A stretch of 7,084 nucleotides of DNA, taken from Desulfurococcales archaeon. GTDB lineage: Archaea; Thermoproteota; Thermoprotei_A; Sulfolobales; Desulfurococcaceae. The stretch is from assembly GCA_027064845.1 (NCBI GenBank), contig JAMOPC010000455.1, positions 1 to 7,084 on the forward strand. Direction: 5' to 3'. The notes under the pieces are model-generated. The model worked only from the letters and a program-made list of their open reading frames with translations, made no database searches and was not told the DNA's origin. Within the stretch, counting starts at the first letter, position 1. Every line of letters starts with the position of its first letter. The translations under genes were made by a program, and so were the position numbers. Of the stretch, positions 6,454 to 7,084 are shown piece after piece.

Positions 6454-7084
6454 ATGTTGAAGTACTTTATATTATTATTCTTTATACCTGTTGTAGTTGT
6501 TGGTTTGTCTATGACTGTGATATTTTACTATAACCCTGCTATAACTCAATCAACGATGTATGGAACATCTGGGCCAATTATTTATTCAGCATCTAGTATA
6601 GCTCCTGATGGTAGACCAGTATTTATTTATGTTGTTGATAATGTGAATAATCTAATTAACAATTATAAGGGCTTAAGTAGTGAAACGTACAGCTACTATC
6701 TCAGGTTCGAGAACCGTGTTCCTATATCATTTTTTACTCAATTCGATAAGATTGAATTACTAGTCTTCGGCAGCAATACACCGATACCATCATACTATGG
6801 CTCTGTTGATTGGAGTGTTGCGTCAAAGGTCATATCGTTTATAAAGAACAATAAATATGCAGAAATTCCTCCAGGTTCTAGTGTAGAGATAAATTTGAAA
6901 AATATACGTACAACATACACGTATACTGCTGTTATAGTGTATGTTAAGAAAAACACCGTCTTAAGCGATCTAAGCCTCACATACAGAGTATCAAGTTATG
7001 CATATATGCCAGTAACAGACGCTATAAGGGAAGAGATGAAAGGTAATTATTCAGTAGCCACTGTTTTGAGTGATTATAGGCGAA
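6454..7084 (+). CDS. membrane-anchored or secreted protein following the ABC permease (3' end cut off)
   Basis: An open frame of 210 codons from ATG 6454 to the right edge, with no stop. The N-terminus is a signal peptide or signal anchor: Lys at residue 3, then a hydrophobic run over about 4-26 (YFILLFFIPVVVVGLSMTVI). The rest is a soluble, tyrosine- and serine-rich extracytoplasmic domain with beta-like alternation (for example SVEINLKNIRTTYTYTAVIV, about 143-162). I recognise no family. Being last in the visible operon, 4 bp after the permease, it may be an external accessory subunit of the transporter. Alternatively it is a second permease in which helix 1 is followed by a large ectodomain, with the remaining helices beyond the window. 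The strong Shine-Dalgarno site and continuous frame make the coding call firm; the role is inference. Confidence 0.85.
   Translation, partial: MLKYFILLFFIPVVVVGLSMTVIFYYNPAITQSTMYGTSGPIIYSASSIAPDGRPVFIYVVDNVNNLINNYKGLSSETYSYYLRFENRVPISFFTQFDKIELLVFGSNTPIPSYYGSVDWSVASKVISFIKNNKYAEIPPGSSVEINLKNIRTTYTYTAVIVYVKKNTVLSDLSLTYRVSSYAYMPVTDAIREEMKGNYSVATVLSDYRR

Noticed and set aside
6795..6980. Minus-strand ORF of 61 codons
   Set aside because: Antisense to the partial extracytoplasmic protein frame; no start signal.
1..7084. CRISPR array, tRNA, rRNA or insertion sequence
   Set aside because: No regularly spaced direct repeats, cloverleaf-like segments, conserved rRNA words or transposase-like frames with terminal inverted repeats were seen on either strand.

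Overview
The window looks like part of a hyperthermophilic crenarchaeal chromosome, most plausibly Desulfurococcales (Staphylothermus-like). This is inferred from the AT-rich sequence, the heavy use of ATA, AGA and AGG codons, TATA-like elements upstream of genes, GGTG-type Shine-Dalgarno sites just before starts, and very compact gene packing. No rRNA, tRNA, CRISPR array or insertion sequence was recognised, and coding density is high throughout.

Layout. Positions 1-1653 on the minus strand hold the first 551 codons of a large secreted, probably N-glycosylated, beta-rich protein that runs off the left edge. A 137-bp gap with short inverted repeats separates it from a DUF58 (von Willebrand A-like) protein on the same strand (1791-2675). 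A 187-bp divergent intergenic region (2676-2862) follows. From it a plus-strand operon runs to the right edge: a PRC-barrel-like protein (2863-3699), a MoxR-family AAA+ ATPase (3712-4758), an ABC-transporter ATPase (4775-5695), an ABC-2-like membrane permease (5670-6449) and the first 210 codons of a membrane-anchored or secreted protein (6454-7084, cut by the window). Gaps inside the operon are 4 to 16 bp, with one 26-bp overlap, so co-transcription and translational coupling are likely.

How the genes may work together. MoxR ATPases and DUF58 proteins are a well-known functional pair, in which the AAA+ ring is thought to act as a chaperone on or through the MIDAS-bearing partner. Here the two genes are split across a divergent promoter region. 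MoxR sits in an operon with a PRC-barrel-like protein and a complete ABC ATPase/permease module, followed by an extracytoplasmic protein. A large secreted protein lies beyond the DUF58 gene. The inference is a locus for cell-envelope assembly or export: cytoplasmic MoxR/DUF58/PRC components, a membrane ABC module, and surface proteins as partners or clients. The individual family calls are strong. The idea of a single system, and its substrate, is not demonstrated by the sequence.
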